DNA of 64,000 bases from Rhodospirillales bacterium (GTDB lineage: Bacteria; Pseudomonadota; Alphaproteobacteria; Rhodospirillales; Casp-alpha2), in the NCBI GenBank assembly GCA_017640505.1, contig JAEPQO010000001.1, positions 1,938,625-2,002,624 of the forward strand, in the 5' to 3' direction. How positions within the stretch are numbered: position 1 is the stretch's first letter; each line of letters starts with the position of its first letter. Positions 9,358 to 16,620 of the stretch are shown here, piece by piece. A model generated the notes under the pieces. The model did not search any database, was not told where the DNA came from, and worked only from the letters and a program-made list of their open reading frames with translations. Made by a program: the position numbers and the translations under genes.

Positions 9358-11118
9358 TCATACAGCTTCGGGAGGCGTGTCGGCGATCACGGAACTGCCG
9401 TCCATGACGCTTTCCGCGAGCCCGCCTGCCTGGGTTAGAACATGGCGTGCATAAAAGCTCACGGATGCCCGCCGACGTTGTGTGGCGAGCGGATTCTCGT
9501 CGGCTTTGGCGTTGGCGGCTTCGTACATTCGAACCATGAGCCATCCGCCGACCGTAATGCCGGTGAGCCTAAGATACGGAACGGCACCGGCCAGCGCCGT
9601 AACCGGGTTTTCGGCGTATGTGTCGCTGATCCATTTCGTCGTCCGTTCCAGTTCATCGGCGGCTTTTGAGAGGCGTTCGTGGGCGTGACCCATGGCAGCG
9701 ATCGATGACCTCATCTCAGCAATCAAGGTCATCATCGTTTCGCCGCCCTCGCGCGCAACTTTGCGTCCTGCCAAATCGATCGCCTGGATGCCGTTTGTGC
9801 CTTCGTAGATCGGCGCGATCCGGGCATCCCGCAGATGCTGTGCCGCGCCGGTTTCTTCAATGAAACCCATGCCGCCGTGAACCTGGATACCGGTGTTCGC
9901 GACCTCGACGCCGATGTCGGTGCTCCACGCCTTGACCACTGGCGTGAGTAGATCGACGTAGGCCTGCGCGGTTTTTGCCGTCGCCGGGTTCGTATGCCGA
10001 TGCGCGATATCGAGACGTGCGGCGACCCAATAGGCTAGCGCGCGAACGGCTTCGGTCTGCGCGCGCATGGAAAGCAGCATACGCCGCACGTCTGGATGCT
10101 GAATGATGGCGACCGGCTCCTTGCTGCTGCCGGCGCTGTCACGGCCCTGCACACGTTCCTCGGCGAATGCGCGGGCACGCTGGTAGGCGCGCTCCGCGAT
10201 GGCGACGCCCTCCAGCCCGACCGCGAGCCGGGCGTTGTTCATCATCGTGAACATGTACTCGATTCCGCGGTTCTCTTCGCCCACCAGATACCCGACGGCA
10301 CCGTCGTTTTCGCCGAAAAGCATGACGGCCGTGGGGCTCGCGTTGATACCGAGCTTGTGTTCGAGTGATCCGCATCTGAGGTCGTTGCGTTCGCCAAGCG
10401 AGCCATCGCTATTGGGAATAAATTTCGGCACTACAAACAGAGAAATCCCCTTGATGCCCTCGGGCGCGTCCGGCGTTCGTGCAAGGACCAGATGAACGAT
10501 GTTCTCGGTAAAGTCCTGTTCACCGTAGGTGATGAATATTTTTTGTCCGGAAATCAGATACTTATCGCCTTCCTTGACCGCCTTCGTCCGAACCCGTGCC
10601 AGATCGGAGCCGGCCTGCGGCTCGGTCAGATTCATGGTCCCGGTCCACTCGCCGCTGATCATTTTCTCAAGGTACGTATCCTTGATTTCCTGAGACGCGT
10701 GGATCGACAAGAGTTCGACGGCGCCGCCGGTCAGCATGGGGCACAGACCAAAAGCCATGTTCGCCCCGTGCCAGATCTCCGAAGCCCCGGTGGCGACAAG
10801 CCAGGGGAGGCCCTGGCCGCCGTATTCAGGATCGAATGGCATCGAGTTCCAGCCGGCCTCGATGAACTGCGCGTACGCTTCCTTGAAACCCGCCGGGGTG
10901 CGAACGACACCATTTTCGAGAGTGCAGCCTTCAAGGTCCCCGCTCACGTTGATCGGATCCAGGACATCTGTCGCCAATTTGCCCGCCTCATCAAGGATGG
11001 CTGAAACCAGGTCGGGCGTCGCATCCTCATAACCGGGAAGTTTTCCCAAGCTTTCCAGTTCGCCGATTTCACTCATGACGAAAAGCATTTCTTCAACGGG
11101 CGCGTGGTAGGCTGTCAT
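9358..11118 (-). CDS. Acyl-CoA dehydrogenase, DmdC-like large subfamily
   Basis: FAD-dependent dehydrogenase forming 2-enoyl-CoA thioesters. At 586 residues it belongs to the long subfamily with an extra C-terminal domain that includes DmdC (3-methylmercaptopropionyl-CoA dehydrogenase). Visible features are MNLTEPQAGSD (substrate/FAD contact, about 165), the NNARLAVG middle segment, and IYEGTNGIQA, whose Glu fits the catalytic base. The N-terminal MTAYHAPVEEM opening is also typical. Substrate cannot be deduced: DMSP-derived or ordinary fatty acyl-CoA are both possible. It stands alone between lptF and an AsmA-like gene 9 bp upstream of its start. Confidence 0.9.
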   Translation of the reverse strand: MTAYHAPVEEMLFVMSEIGELESLGKLPGYEDATPDLVSAILDEAGKLATDVLDPINVSGDLEGCTLENGVVRTPAGFKEAYAQFIEAGWNSMPFDPEYGGQGLPWLVATGASEIWHGANMAFGLCPMLTGGAVELLSIHASQEIKDTYLEKMISGEWTGTMNLTEPQAGSDLARVRTKAVKEGDKYLISGQKIFITYGEQDFTENIVHLVLARTPDAPEGIKGISLFVVPKFIPNSDGSLGERNDLRCGSLEHKLGINASPTAVMLFGENDGAVGYLVGEENRGIEYMFTMMNNARLAVGLEGVAIAERAYQRARAFAEERVQGRDSAGSSKEPVAIIQHPDVRRMLLSMRAQTEAVRALAYWVAARLDIAHRHTNPATAKTAQAYVDLLTPVVKAWSTDIGVEVANTGIQVHGGMGFIEETGAAQHLRDARIAPIYEGTNGIQAIDLAGRKVAREGGETMMTLIAEMRSSIAAMGHAHERLSKAADELERTTKWISDTYAENPVTALAGAVPYLRLTGITVGGWLMVRMYEAANAKADENPLATQRRRASVSFYARHVLTQAGGLAESVMDGSSVIADTPPEAV

Positions 11119-11127
11119 GCGAACCTC

Positions 11128-11880
11128 CTATTCTTCCTTCAATAGGGCACTCAGATCGATATCCGGCGCTGTTGCGCCGCTCTTCCGGGCCAATGCAGAA
11201 ATGTCGATGCGACGTGACGCGCGTTCCGATGCGGTGATCAACAATTGCGTGATCTCGGAAATAACTTCGGCCGGCAATGCGCCCTCCGGCTTCTCACCGA
11301 CATCGGTGATGCGGCTGTCCGGAAGCGGTACCTCGGTCTCGACGCCGTCAAGGAAATCGGCCCGAAAAACCATGGAGCCATTCTGGAGTACGATCTCGTC
11401 GATAATCAGGCGTTGCCCGGTCGAAGCTTCCTCGTCGTCGTTTTCCGAACGTGCGAGCCAGGCCCTGGCGCTTTCCTTCAGGCGCATGAGGTTGGCGCGG
11501 CCGTCTTTGATGTCCAGTACGATCTTGGGATGATCAACGACAACCCGGCCAAGTGCGATGGCCTTGTCTGCGATCCTGTCCGTATCGACATTGATCTCGA
11601 TCAGCGGAACATGAATAGCATCCGGTGCCGAAAATCCGGGCGGGTTTTCAATCCGGAGACCGATGATCTGGCCATTTCCGGATTTCAGCGACATCGTCGC
11701 CTCTGCGACGGTCACCGGCACTTTATAGGCACGACTGCCCGTGCTCTCGATTTCGTCCTTGATCAGGGCATCGATATTGAACAGCACGTAAGTGACCGAA
11801 CCGAGCATGAGGATGATCGTGGCCGTCAACGCCAAGCCGCTGAATAAAAAGGCTTTTCTCATAACCTGGAAGTCCGCCAC
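11128..11880 (-). CDS. AsmA-like membrane-anchored protein
   Basis: A 250-residue protein with one N-terminal transmembrane helix (about 10-32) and a predicted periplasmic part. Phrases such as IGLRIENPPGFSAPDAIHV and VVVDHPKIVLDIKDGRANL resemble AsmA/DUF748-type repeats seen in envelope lipid-transport or assembly proteins, but it is far shorter than canonical AsmA. The start is GTG at 11880 or ATG at 11862; neither has a clear ribosome-binding site, and the shorter form keeps the full anchor. It lies 9 bp upstream of the acyl-CoA dehydrogenase gene. Function is not established. Confidence 0.6.
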   Translation of the reverse strand: MADFQVMRKAFLFSGLALTATIILMLGSVTYVLFNIDALIKDEIESTGSRAYKVPVTVAEATMSLKSGNGQIIGLRIENPPGFSAPDAIHVPLIEINVDTDRIADKAIALGRVVVDHPKIVLDIKDGRANLMRLKESARAWLARSENDDEEASTGQRLIIDEIVLQNGSMVFRADFLDGVETEVPLPDSRITDVGEKPEGALPAEVISEITQLLITASERASRRIDISALARKSGATAPDIDLSALLKEE

Positions 11881-12027
11881 CCATTTTTTTATCTACCCGG
11901 ACGATATCTGCCGGTAACCCGCGCCGCAAGCTATTGTGGCAGCGTGCTAACGGGTGGCTTGTTGCAAACTAGGGGCGGCTGTTTGTCGGACGTCGATCCA
12001 CCGATGACGGAAGTGCTCGACGGGCTT

Positions 12028-12297
12028 CTAGTTGATGCGGCTGACGGCCTCGGAGGTGCCACTGTCGAGCTGGCGTTCGATGTTGCGTGCGCGCTCTTCG
12101 GCATCGTCCTTCGACTGGAAACCCTTTTCCCAATGCACCATCCAGCGCCCGCCGGTATCTGCGTATTCGCGTTCGATCATGCGAAACGCTTCGTCCTGAT
12201 CACGACCGGCCCGCGCATACGCACAAGTACGGCCTTTCGAATCCGTGGTGACAATCACCATCCAGGCACCGGATTTTTCCAGAGGAGGCGTCGGCAT
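12028..12297 (-). CDS. Small conserved-looking protein coupled to yaaA
   Basis: An 89-residue soluble protein that I cannot place in a named family. I choose the ATG at 12297 because it overlaps the yaaA stop as TGATG, a classic reinitiation junction; an upstream start would lie inside yaaA. It contains GAWMVIVTTDSKGRTCAYARAG, then an alternating charged helix-rich part (DDAEERARNIERQLD). The body looks like a compact alpha/beta domain with no signal peptide or membrane helix. Coupling to yaaA suggests a role in the same stress response, which is inference only. Confidence 0.6.
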   Translation of the reverse strand: MPTPPLEKSGAWMVIVTTDSKGRTCAYARAGRDQDEAFRMIEREYADTGGRWMVHWEKGFQSKDDAEERARNIERQLDSGTSEAVSRIN

Positions 12298-13070
12298 CAC
12301 GGCTGCGGGCGCGTAAAGACCCACGTTGTGTCATCGGATTGGTCAGGCTGGAAGGTGTAGCCGCCGTCGCTAAAGGCCTTCAGCTTTTTCTCGGTTTCGA
12401 CCCTGTTGACGATCATGTAACGGGCCATCATACCGCGCGCACGCTTGGCGAACAGCCCGAGGACACGCGCCTTGCCTTCCTTCACTTCCTTGAAGACCGG
12501 CGTGACGATGCCACCCTCTAGCCCTTTCGGCTGCACGACCTTGGCGTATTCGTTGGATGCAAGATTGATGATGCGGCGGTCCTTGTGCGTTTTCGTTGCC
12601 GTATTCAATGCGTCGGTCACGCGCGTGTCCCAGAAATCGTACAAGTCTTCCTTGCCGTTCACCGGGAATTTCGTTCCCATCTCGAGACGGTAGGGCTGAA
12701 TAAGGTCGAGCGGGCGTAGCACGCCATAGAGACCCGACAGAATCCGTAGGTGATCCTGAGCGTAATCCAGGTCCTTCTGCTTCAGGGACGGTGCGTCAAG
12801 GCCGACGTACGTATCACCGGCGAAACTCAGCGCCGCCTGGCGCGCGTTCGCCAGGTTAAACGGCGGTTTGAATTCCTGAAACCGCTGGTAATTGAGGTCC
12901 GCGAGCTTGTCGGAGATACCCATCATGGATTTCAGATCGGCGCGTTTCAGCTTCTTTGCCTTCTTGGCCAGAACTTCCGCGTGTTTCAGGAGGATCGGCT
13001 GCGTGTGCGCGTCCGTGATCGGGTCGCTCTCGAAATCGAGCTTCTTCGCGGGCGAGATGATCGCGAGCAT
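12297..13070 (-). CDS. yaaA: Peroxide stress protein YaaA (DUF328)
   Basis: Member of the YaaA family, which in E. coli is induced by OxyR and lowers free iron and DNA damage during peroxide stress; it also binds DNA. The protein (257 aa, E. coli 258) begins MLAIISPAKKLDF, with the family's Leu-rich middle, GLYGVLRPLDLIQPYRLEMG and ASNEYAKVV. The ATG at 13070 follows an AAGGA ribosome-binding site; longer in-frame starts add residues unrelated to the family. It is co-transcribed with the 89-residue gene that overlaps its stop. Confidence 0.93.
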   Translation of the reverse strand: MLAIISPAKKLDFESDPITDAHTQPILLKHAEVLAKKAKKLKRADLKSMMGISDKLADLNYQRFQEFKPPFNLANARQAALSFAGDTYVGLDAPSLKQKDLDYAQDHLRILSGLYGVLRPLDLIQPYRLEMGTKFPVNGKEDLYDFWDTRVTDALNTATKTHKDRRIINLASNEYAKVVQPKGLEGGIVTPVFKEVKEGKARVLGLFAKRARGMMARYMIVNRVETEKKLKAFSDGGYTFQPDQSDDTTWVFTRPQP

Positions 13071-13155
13071 GAAGGCATTTCCTTTTTTGACCGTTTCTAA
13101 ACTACCCCTTACATATAGAACGTGCCTCCAAACCTTCAAACGATAAGAGTCCCAA

Positions 13156-13500
13156 ATGCTGACGATGTACGGTCTCAAGAACTGCGATACCTGCCGCAAG
13201 GCCATGAAATGGCTGGAAAGCGAAGGAATTGCTTACGAATTCAAGGACGTCCGAAAAGATGGCGTCAGTGCCGCCGATATCGCGGGGTGGACACAAAAAG
13301 TCGGGATCGAGTCGCTGCTGAACCGCCGTGGCACGACATGGCGCGGGCTTTCAGACGCTGATAAGGCGAAAGGCGAGGGCGACGGTGGCGTTGCCCTGAT
13401 GGCCGAGCACCCGGCCCTTATTAAGCGGCCAGTGTTCGTCAAAGGCGGCGATGTCCGTGTCGGTTTCAAGGACGCGGAACAGACCTGGATCAAGTCTTGA
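13156..13500 (+). CDS. ArsC/Spx-family thioredoxin-fold protein (YffB-like)
   Basis: A 114-residue member of the ArsC/Spx superfamily. It carries the redox motif CDTCRKA at residues 10-16 within GLKNCDTCRKAMKWL, and the late KRPVFVKGG motif with the conserved Arg-Pro. The short YffB-type branch may use glutathione and has no proven arsenate reductase role. It starts 85 bp from the divergent yaaA start, so a shared divergent promoter region is likely, and ends 3 bp from the convergent rhodanese gene. The setting hints at thiol-redox or oxidative-stress work. Confidence 0.85.
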   Translation: MLTMYGLKNCDTCRKAMKWLESEGIAYEFKDVRKDGVSAADIAGWTQKVGIESLLNRRGTTWRGLSDADKAKGEGDGGVALMAEHPALIKRPVFVKGGDVRVGFKDAEQTWIKS

Positions 13501-13503
13501 TCG

Positions 13504-13821
13504 TCAGAGGCTGAGCGGCCCGCTTCGTGCCTGCCACGCTTCGAACCCTTCGCGAAGGTAGTAGGCACGAATGCCGTGTTCGCGGAGTTTCGCGACGGCG
13601 CTCTGGCTGACTTCGTGGCCGTGCACGCAATAGCACACCACCGGCTGGCCATCGTTGACCGTGTCGGCCCAGTTAGCCACGTCCTGAAAATCCTGCCACC
13701 GGGCGCCGCGGATCATGGCGGGCTCCTTTTCGACAGCTGGCTTTTTACGGACATCGATCACGTGGACCGTGGCGTCAAAGTTGATGAGGGTTTCGAGTTC
13801 AGTTTGCGTAATACTGTGCAT
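13504..13821 (-). CDS. Rhodanese-like single-domain protein
   Basis: A 105-residue cytoplasmic rhodanese domain. The active loop is CYCVHGHEVSQS, with the catalytic Cys followed by V-H-G-H-E in place of the more usual CxxGxR loop. HVIDVRKKPA is the characteristic Asp/Arg strand of the fold. An AAGGAG ribosome-binding site precedes the ATG at 13821 by 8 bp. It is transcribed behind the chromate transporter gene with a 45-bp gap and may be co-expressed; a small domain of this kind often accompanies ChrA as a sulfur carrier or chromate-stress accessory. Confidence 0.88.
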   Translation of the reverse strand: MHSITQTELETLINFDATVHVIDVRKKPAVEKEPAMIRGARWQDFQDVANWADTVNDGQPVVCYCVHGHEVSQSAVAKLREHGIRAYYLREGFEAWQARSGPLSL

Positions 13822-13866
13822 GGACGGACTCCTTGCGTCTGCATGGTTGCGGGCAAAAACGGATTT

Positions 13867-15159
13867 TCAGATGAAGGCGGTAACGAGGCCGAATGCGGCG
13901 CCGAGGGCGACCAGCATCGGAATGCCGACGCGGCCCGACACCAGCAGTGCCAGCGACACGACGGCAACCGCGATGCCTATCCACTGGACTTCGCCGTCGT
14001 GGATAAGTGCCGCGCTGCCGAGGAAGATGGCGAGGCTGAGGATTACACCGACCACGGCGGCGGTAATCGCCGACAGGGCATTTCGTGCCCAGGCAAAGCG
14101 CTGGATGCTCTCGACATAGGGCGCGCCGGCAATGATCAGGTAGAACGATGGCAGGAACGTCACATAGGTCGTCAGTAGTGCGGCAAGCACACCGGCGAAC
14201 AGGCCGCCGTTGTTCCAGCCGGCAAAGAAGCCGACGTAGGTCGTGACCAAAATCAGCGGCCCCGGCGTGGTTTCCGCCAGCGCGAGACCATTCAGCATGT
14301 CGCCGCCCGAAAGCCAGCCATATGTGTTCACGCCCGCATCGGCGACGAAAGGCAGGACGGCATAGGCGCCCCCGAACGTAACGAAGGCGGCAGTCGTGAA
14401 CAGCTTCAGGACGTCGACGAACGGCTCGGCGCCGAACAGGGCGATGACGAGGGCAGATGGTCCGATCAGGGCGATCAGGAAGATGACGGTGACCCGAACG
14501 AACCGCTTGAGCGAACCTTTGGCCGCGTGCGCTTCATGGCTTTCGGGCGCGGCGTGCTCGCCGTGCCCCATCGTCAGGGCATGAGGTAAGAACTTCGCGA
14601 TGACAATACCGGCTACGCCTGCAGCCAGAACAACAACCGGAAACGGTGTTTCGGTGAATTGAAGTGCCGAGAAGGCAGCGGCAGCAAGTATGATCGGTAC
14701 CGGCCCATTGCAGGTTTTACGCCCGATCCGATAAACGGCGCCGATCACGATCGCCACGACGACCGGTTTGATGCCGGCGAAGATTGCGGCAACGGCGCCA
14801 TCGCCACCGTACGCGGCAGCAATCCAGGCCAGCACGATCATCAGCACCGTGCCGGGCAGGAAGAATGCGGTTCCGGCGTAAATCGCACCCTTGATGCCGT
14901 GCATGCGCCAGCCGATGTAGGCAGCAAGTTGCTGCGCCTCGGGACCCGGCAACAGCATCGAATAATTCAGGCCGCGCAGGAATGCGCCCTGGCTGATCCA
15001 GCCGCGCTTGTCGACGCATTCGGTTTGCATCATCGCGATCTGGCCAGCCGGGCCGCCGAAGCTCATGAACCCGAGTTTGGTCCAATAGGCCGCGGCTTCC
15101 GCAAAGCTCGGATGCACGTCTTGATCTGAGTCAATTTTAGTTTGAATGCTGTCGTCCAT
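13867..15159 (-). CDS. chrA: Chromate transporter, two-domain ChrA type
   Basis: Inner-membrane efflux protein of the CHR family, exporting chromate or a related oxyanion. The 430-residue protein is a tandem duplication: the first half shows FGGPAGQIAMMQ and PGPEAQQLAAY, and the second half FGGAYAVLPFVAD and TPGPLILVTTYVGF, each with about five to six hydrophobic helices. A soluble His/Glu-rich loop (HGEHAAPESHEAHAA) joins the halves and could bind metal. The start ATG is at 15159. Substrate is inferred from the family. It lies divergently from the bufferin operon. Confidence 0.9.
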   Translation of the reverse strand: MDDSIQTKIDSDQDVHPSFAEAAAYWTKLGFMSFGGPAGQIAMMQTECVDKRGWISQGAFLRGLNYSMLLPGPEAQQLAAYIGWRMHGIKGAIYAGTAFFLPGTVLMIVLAWIAAAYGGDGAVAAIFAGIKPVVVAIVIGAVYRIGRKTCNGPVPIILAAAAFSALQFTETPFPVVVLAAGVAGIVIAKFLPHALTMGHGEHAAPESHEAHAAKGSLKRFVRVTVIFLIALIGPSALVIALFGAEPFVDVLKLFTTAAFVTFGGAYAVLPFVADAGVNTYGWLSGGDMLNGLALAETTPGPLILVTTYVGFFAGWNNGGLFAGVLAALLTTYVTFLPSFYLIIAGAPYVESIQRFAWARNALSAITAAVVGVILSLAIFLGSAALIHDGEVQWIGIAVAVVSLALLVSGRVGIPMLVALGAAFGLVTAFI

Positions 15160-15309
15160 AGTCCCTCACATCCGGCATATACCGGTCGATATCAGCGAGG
15201 GCAGCTCTTGGACGAATGAACGCCTTTGAAAAACCGGGCGACTGCCTTCGGCCCGACGGGGTTTGTATTAGCTTAATACGCTCACGAGGAAAAGAGGTTT
15301 TCTCACAGG

Positions 15310-15340
15310 AACGTGACACTGCTTGCGTCCAACGTGACAC
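15310..15340 (+). promoter_or_regulatory. Direct repeat AACGTGACAC x2, candidate operator
   Basis: The decamer AACGTGACAC occurs at 15310-15319 and again at 15331-15340, a 21-bp period that places both copies on the same DNA face. It lies about 90 bp upstream of the bufA start. Such a spacing suits two activator half-sites or an extended ECF-sigma promoter. Which regulator binds is unknown. Confidence 0.45.
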
Positions 15341-15371
15341 CACTTATTTTTTCGCGCCGCTACACTCCTGT

Positions 15372-15390
15372 CATCGGTTGAATGCCGATG
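15372..15390 (+). promoter_or_regulatory. Leader hairpin upstream of bufA
   Basis: CATCGG at 15372-15377 pairs perfectly with CCGATG at 15385-15390 around a 7-base loop. It ends 40 bp before the bufA start, inside the probable 5' untranslated region, so it could stabilise or regulate the leader. No T-run follows, so it is not a terminator. Confidence 0.35.
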
Positions 15391-15430
15391 GGCAATTCAG
15401 GGATTTTAAATCACTACAGGAGAAGTTTTT

Positions 15431-15700
15431 ATGTCTGTTCAAAAGAAAACCGTTGGTGCGACGCTCGCCACTGCCGCTGCTGCCATGTTCATTGCCGGTG
15501 CGGCAATGACCGGTGCGCCGACCGCCGCCCAGGCTGACGGCGTCAAGTGCGCCGGCATCAACTCGTGCAAGGGCCAGGGCTCCTGCGCCGGTGCGAGCAA
15601 TGCCTGCAAAGGCCAGAACGCGTGCAAAGGCCAGGGCTGGGTGAGCACCGAGAGTGCCTCCGCCTGCGAAAGCAAGGGTGGCAAGGTCGTCGAAGGCTGA
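15431..15700 (+). CDS. bufA: Bufferin-like Cys-rich RiPP precursor (BufA2-type)
   Basis: An 89-residue precursor with a Sec signal peptide (KK near residue 5, hydrophobic 8-30, likely cleavage after AQA at 35) and a short core with six Cys at 40, 46, 52, 59, 65 and 79. The core is built of hexads such as SCKGQG, SCAGAS, ACKGQN and ACKGQG. Bufferins are periplasmic copper-binding ribosomally made peptides whose Cys residues are modified by the DUF692 (MNIO) enzyme before export. The next two genes encode exactly that enzyme and its DUF2063 partner. The ribosome-binding site AGGAGAAG is strong. The metal and the modified residues here are inferred. Confidence 0.85.
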   Translation: MSVQKKTVGATLATAAAAMFIAGAAMTGAPTAAQADGVKCAGINSCKGQGSCAGASNACKGQNACKGQGWVSTESASACESKGGKVVEG

Positions 15701-15726
15701 CGCAGACCTGTCATTAAGTTACGTTG

Positions 15727-15759
15727 CGCCGGAGGAATCGCTTGGCGGTTCCTCCGGCG
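15727..15759 (+). promoter_or_regulatory. Intercistronic hairpin between bufA and bufB
   Basis: CGCCGGAGGAA at 15727-15737 and its exact reverse complement at 15749-15759 form an 11-bp perfect stem with an 11-base loop. It sits 26 bp after the bufA stop and 21 bp before bufB. Only scattered Ts follow (TTCG), so partial termination or mRNA 3'-end protection fits better than full termination. Either would give much precursor and little enzyme. Confidence 0.7.
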
Positions 15760-15780
15760 TTCGTTTGAAGAGAAGGTTTC

Positions 15781-16620
15781 ATGGCGCTTGAAGGATTTGG
15801 ATTAGGCCTGCGGCCGCAGCATTTTCCTGACATTCTGGGTGATGACCCGGATGCGACGGCAGGTGTCGACTGGTTCGAAATTATCTCCGAAAATTTCATC
15901 AATGTCGGTGGGCCGCCGCTCCGCAACATGATGTTGGTGCGTGAACGGTTTCCAATGGTGATGCACGGTGTTTCGCTTTCCATTGGCTCGACCGATCCCC
16001 TCGATATGGATTACCTGGCAGGCCTGAAGGCGCTCGCCGATCTGGTCGAGCCCGAACTGATATCCGATCACCTTTGCTGGACCGGTGTGCACGGTCTCAA
16101 CATGCACGACTTGCTGCCGCTACCGATGACAGAGGAGACCGTCGAGCATGTCGCCGGGCGAGTCCGTCAGGTTCAGGACTATCTGGGTCGCCAATTCATG
16201 CTGGAAAATGCATCGACCTATGTGACGTTCGAAGAGGACGAAATGACGGAGTGGGCGTTTCTCTCTGCGATCTGCGAGCGCGCGGACTGCAACATTCTGC
16301 TCGACGTGAACAACATCTACGTGTCCGGTTTCAATCATGGTTTTTCGACAGATGCATACCTTAATGGTGTGCCGGCGGAATGCATCAAGCAGATTCATCT
16401 GGCCGGTCATGAACACAACGGCGATTACATTGTCGACACGCATGACGAACCGGTGCCGGACTACGTTCTTGCTCTGTATGAAAAGGCGATTGACCGCTTC
16501 GGCATGGTGCCGACGATGATCGAGCGCGACGCCAATATCCCGCCGTTCGCCGAACTCGTCCGGGAACTGCAGGGCGTGCGCCGGATTGTCGAAGAACGAA
16601 GGACGATGGTGCTGGCATGA
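15781..16620 (+). CDS. bufB: Multinuclear non-heme iron oxidase (MNIO, DUF692), BufB-type
   Basis: Installs oxidative modifications (such as thiooxazoles from Cys) on the BufA precursor, using an iron cluster and O2. The 279-residue protein is a TIM-barrel DUF692 member, and the metal-site residues of the family are visible: H62 in MHGVS, H97 in SDHLCW, H109 in MHDLLPLP, E142 in LENAS, D175 in LDVNNIY, H206 and H210 in IHLAGH, H221 in DTHDEP, and E248 in MIERD. Its length is normal and no key residue is missing. Its stop overlaps the bufC start as ATGA. A methanobactin or other RiPP role is possible in the wider family, but the neighbours point to a bufferin. Confidence 0.92.
   Translation: MALEGFGLGLRPQHFPDILGDDPDATAGVDWFEIISENFINVGGPPLRNMMLVRERFPMVMHGVSLSIGSTDPLDMDYLAGLKALADLVEPELISDHLCWTGVHGLNMHDLLPLPMTEETVEHVAGRVRQVQDYLGRQFMLENASTYVTFEEDEMTEWAFLSAICERADCNILLDVNNIYVSGFNHGFSTDAYLNGVPAECIKQIHLAGHEHNGDYIVDTHDEPVPDYVLALYEKAIDRFGMVPTMIERDANIPPFAELVRELQGVRRIVEERRTMVLA

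Larger units (their letters stand above)
15160..15430. promoter_or_regulatory. Divergent control region between chrA and the bufferin operon
   Basis: This 271-bp gap carries the regulatory elements of both chrA (minus) and bufA (plus). No coding frame in it has a credible ribosome-binding site and family match. It contains a direct repeat at 15310-15340, a small hairpin at 15372-15390 in the probable bufA leader, and a strong AGGAGAAG ribosome-binding site 5 bases upstream of the bufA ATG. Confidence 0.6.

Noticed and set aside
15137-15343. A 68-codon minus-strand frame in the chrA/bufA divergent region
   Set aside because: No ribosome-binding site, no family match, and it covers the repeats and leader hairpin of the bufferin operon.
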